Source: Vesta saturnalis
Lineage: Eukaryota > Arthropoda > Insecta > Coleoptera > Lampyridae
Assembly: GCA_036346205.1 (NCBI GenBank)
Contig: JARFJB010000762.1
Location: 5,008,501 to 5,072,500 of the forward strand
Direction of reading: 5' to 3'
DNA length: 64,000 nt
The notes below the pieces were generated by a model. It worked only from the letters and a program-made list of their open reading frames with translations, was not told the DNA's origin and made no database searches. Positions 63,634 to 64,000 of the stretch are shown piece by piece. Made by a program: the position numbers and the translations under genes. How positions within the stretch are numbered: position 1 is the stretch's first letter; every line of letters starts with the position of its first letter.

Positions 63634-64000
63634 GTGCGTGTGCGTGTGCGCGTGCCGTGTGCGTGTGTGTGCGTGTGCGTGTGCGTGTGCGTGTGCGTGT
63701 GTGTGTGCGTGTGCGTGTGCATGTGCGTGTGGGTATGCGTGTGCGTGTGTGTGTGTGTGTGCGTGTGCGTGTGCGTGTGCGTGTGAGTGTGCATGTGTGT
63801 GCGTGTGCCTGTGCGTGTACGTGTGTGTGGCGCGTATGCGTGAGCGTGTTTGTGTGTGTGTGTGTGTTTGTGTTTGTTTGTGTGTTGTGAGTGTGTGTGT
63901 TCGTATGTGCGTGTGTAAGTGCGTGCGTGTGTGCGTGTCTGGGCGCGTGCATTTGCGCGTGCGTGTTCGTGTGCGCTCGTGTGTGTGTGTGTGTGTGTTC
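63310..64000. repeat. TG array with GTGTGC units, running off the window
   Basis: A degenerate TG tract with GTGTGC, GCATG and TTTG forms and a homogeneous GTGTGC section near 63600-63710. It continues past the window end. Frames of up to 244 codons in it are artefacts. Confidence 0.95.

Overview
The window is AT-rich eukaryotic DNA made almost entirely of transposable elements and simple repeats. I could not identify any intact host gene. The element mix suggests an arthropod, most likely an insect: Tc1/mariner, pogo, piggyBac, hAT, PIF/Harbinger, an intron-bearing Crypton-like tyrosine recombinase, an RTE LINE and an L1/Tx1-type LINE. Order and species cannot be read from the sequence alone. 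No operons, CRISPR arrays or bacterial-type signals are present.

Layout. 1-1.5 kb: no features. 1.5-4.66 kb: a microsatellite-bearing repeat (called family M here), interrupted by a decayed Tc1 element (2483-3818). 6.3-7 kb: an unclassified repeat with a second copy at 50.2-50.8 kb. 8.4-11.1 kb: a family M fragment followed by a foldback-like structure with ~96-bp tandem units in opposite orientations. 14.56-24.06 kb: a very large (TG)n array into which a nearly intact Tx1-type LINE (17976-23736, minus strand) is inserted, so that TG repeat abuts both ends. 27.2-33.1 kb: a hAT transposase relic split by a ~4-kb element with inverted arms of 1.2-1.6 kb. 34.95-36.23 kb: a compound (AT)n/(TG)n/GTGTGC array. 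36.4-38.6 kb: piggyBac relic. 39.5-42.2 kb: pogo-type element inside a duplicated segment. 43.9-44.9 kb: a short family M copy with both ends. 46.98-49.84 kb: another family M copy carrying a Crypton-like element and a SINE fragment. 52.5-53 kb: a decayed mariner-like transposase. 53.95-57.2 kb: RTE LINE relic (minus). 58.86-59.75 kb: internally deleted Tc1 element. 61.3-62.05 kb: short Harbinger derivative. 62.9-63.2 kb: a near-perfect palindrome. 63.3 kb to the end: another TG array.

How it fits together. The window is a nest of insertions, so relative order can be inferred: the long-inverted-repeat element is younger than the hAT relic, the Crypton-like element and the Tc1 element are younger than the family M copies that hold them, and the Tx1-type LINE is younger than the TG array. 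The most notable observations are the LINE sitting precisely in TG repeat, the family M elements that carry CA/TG microsatellites, and the two large inverted structures that share tandem modules. Long apparent reading frames inside TG/CA arrays are artefacts of stop-free dinucleotide repeat.
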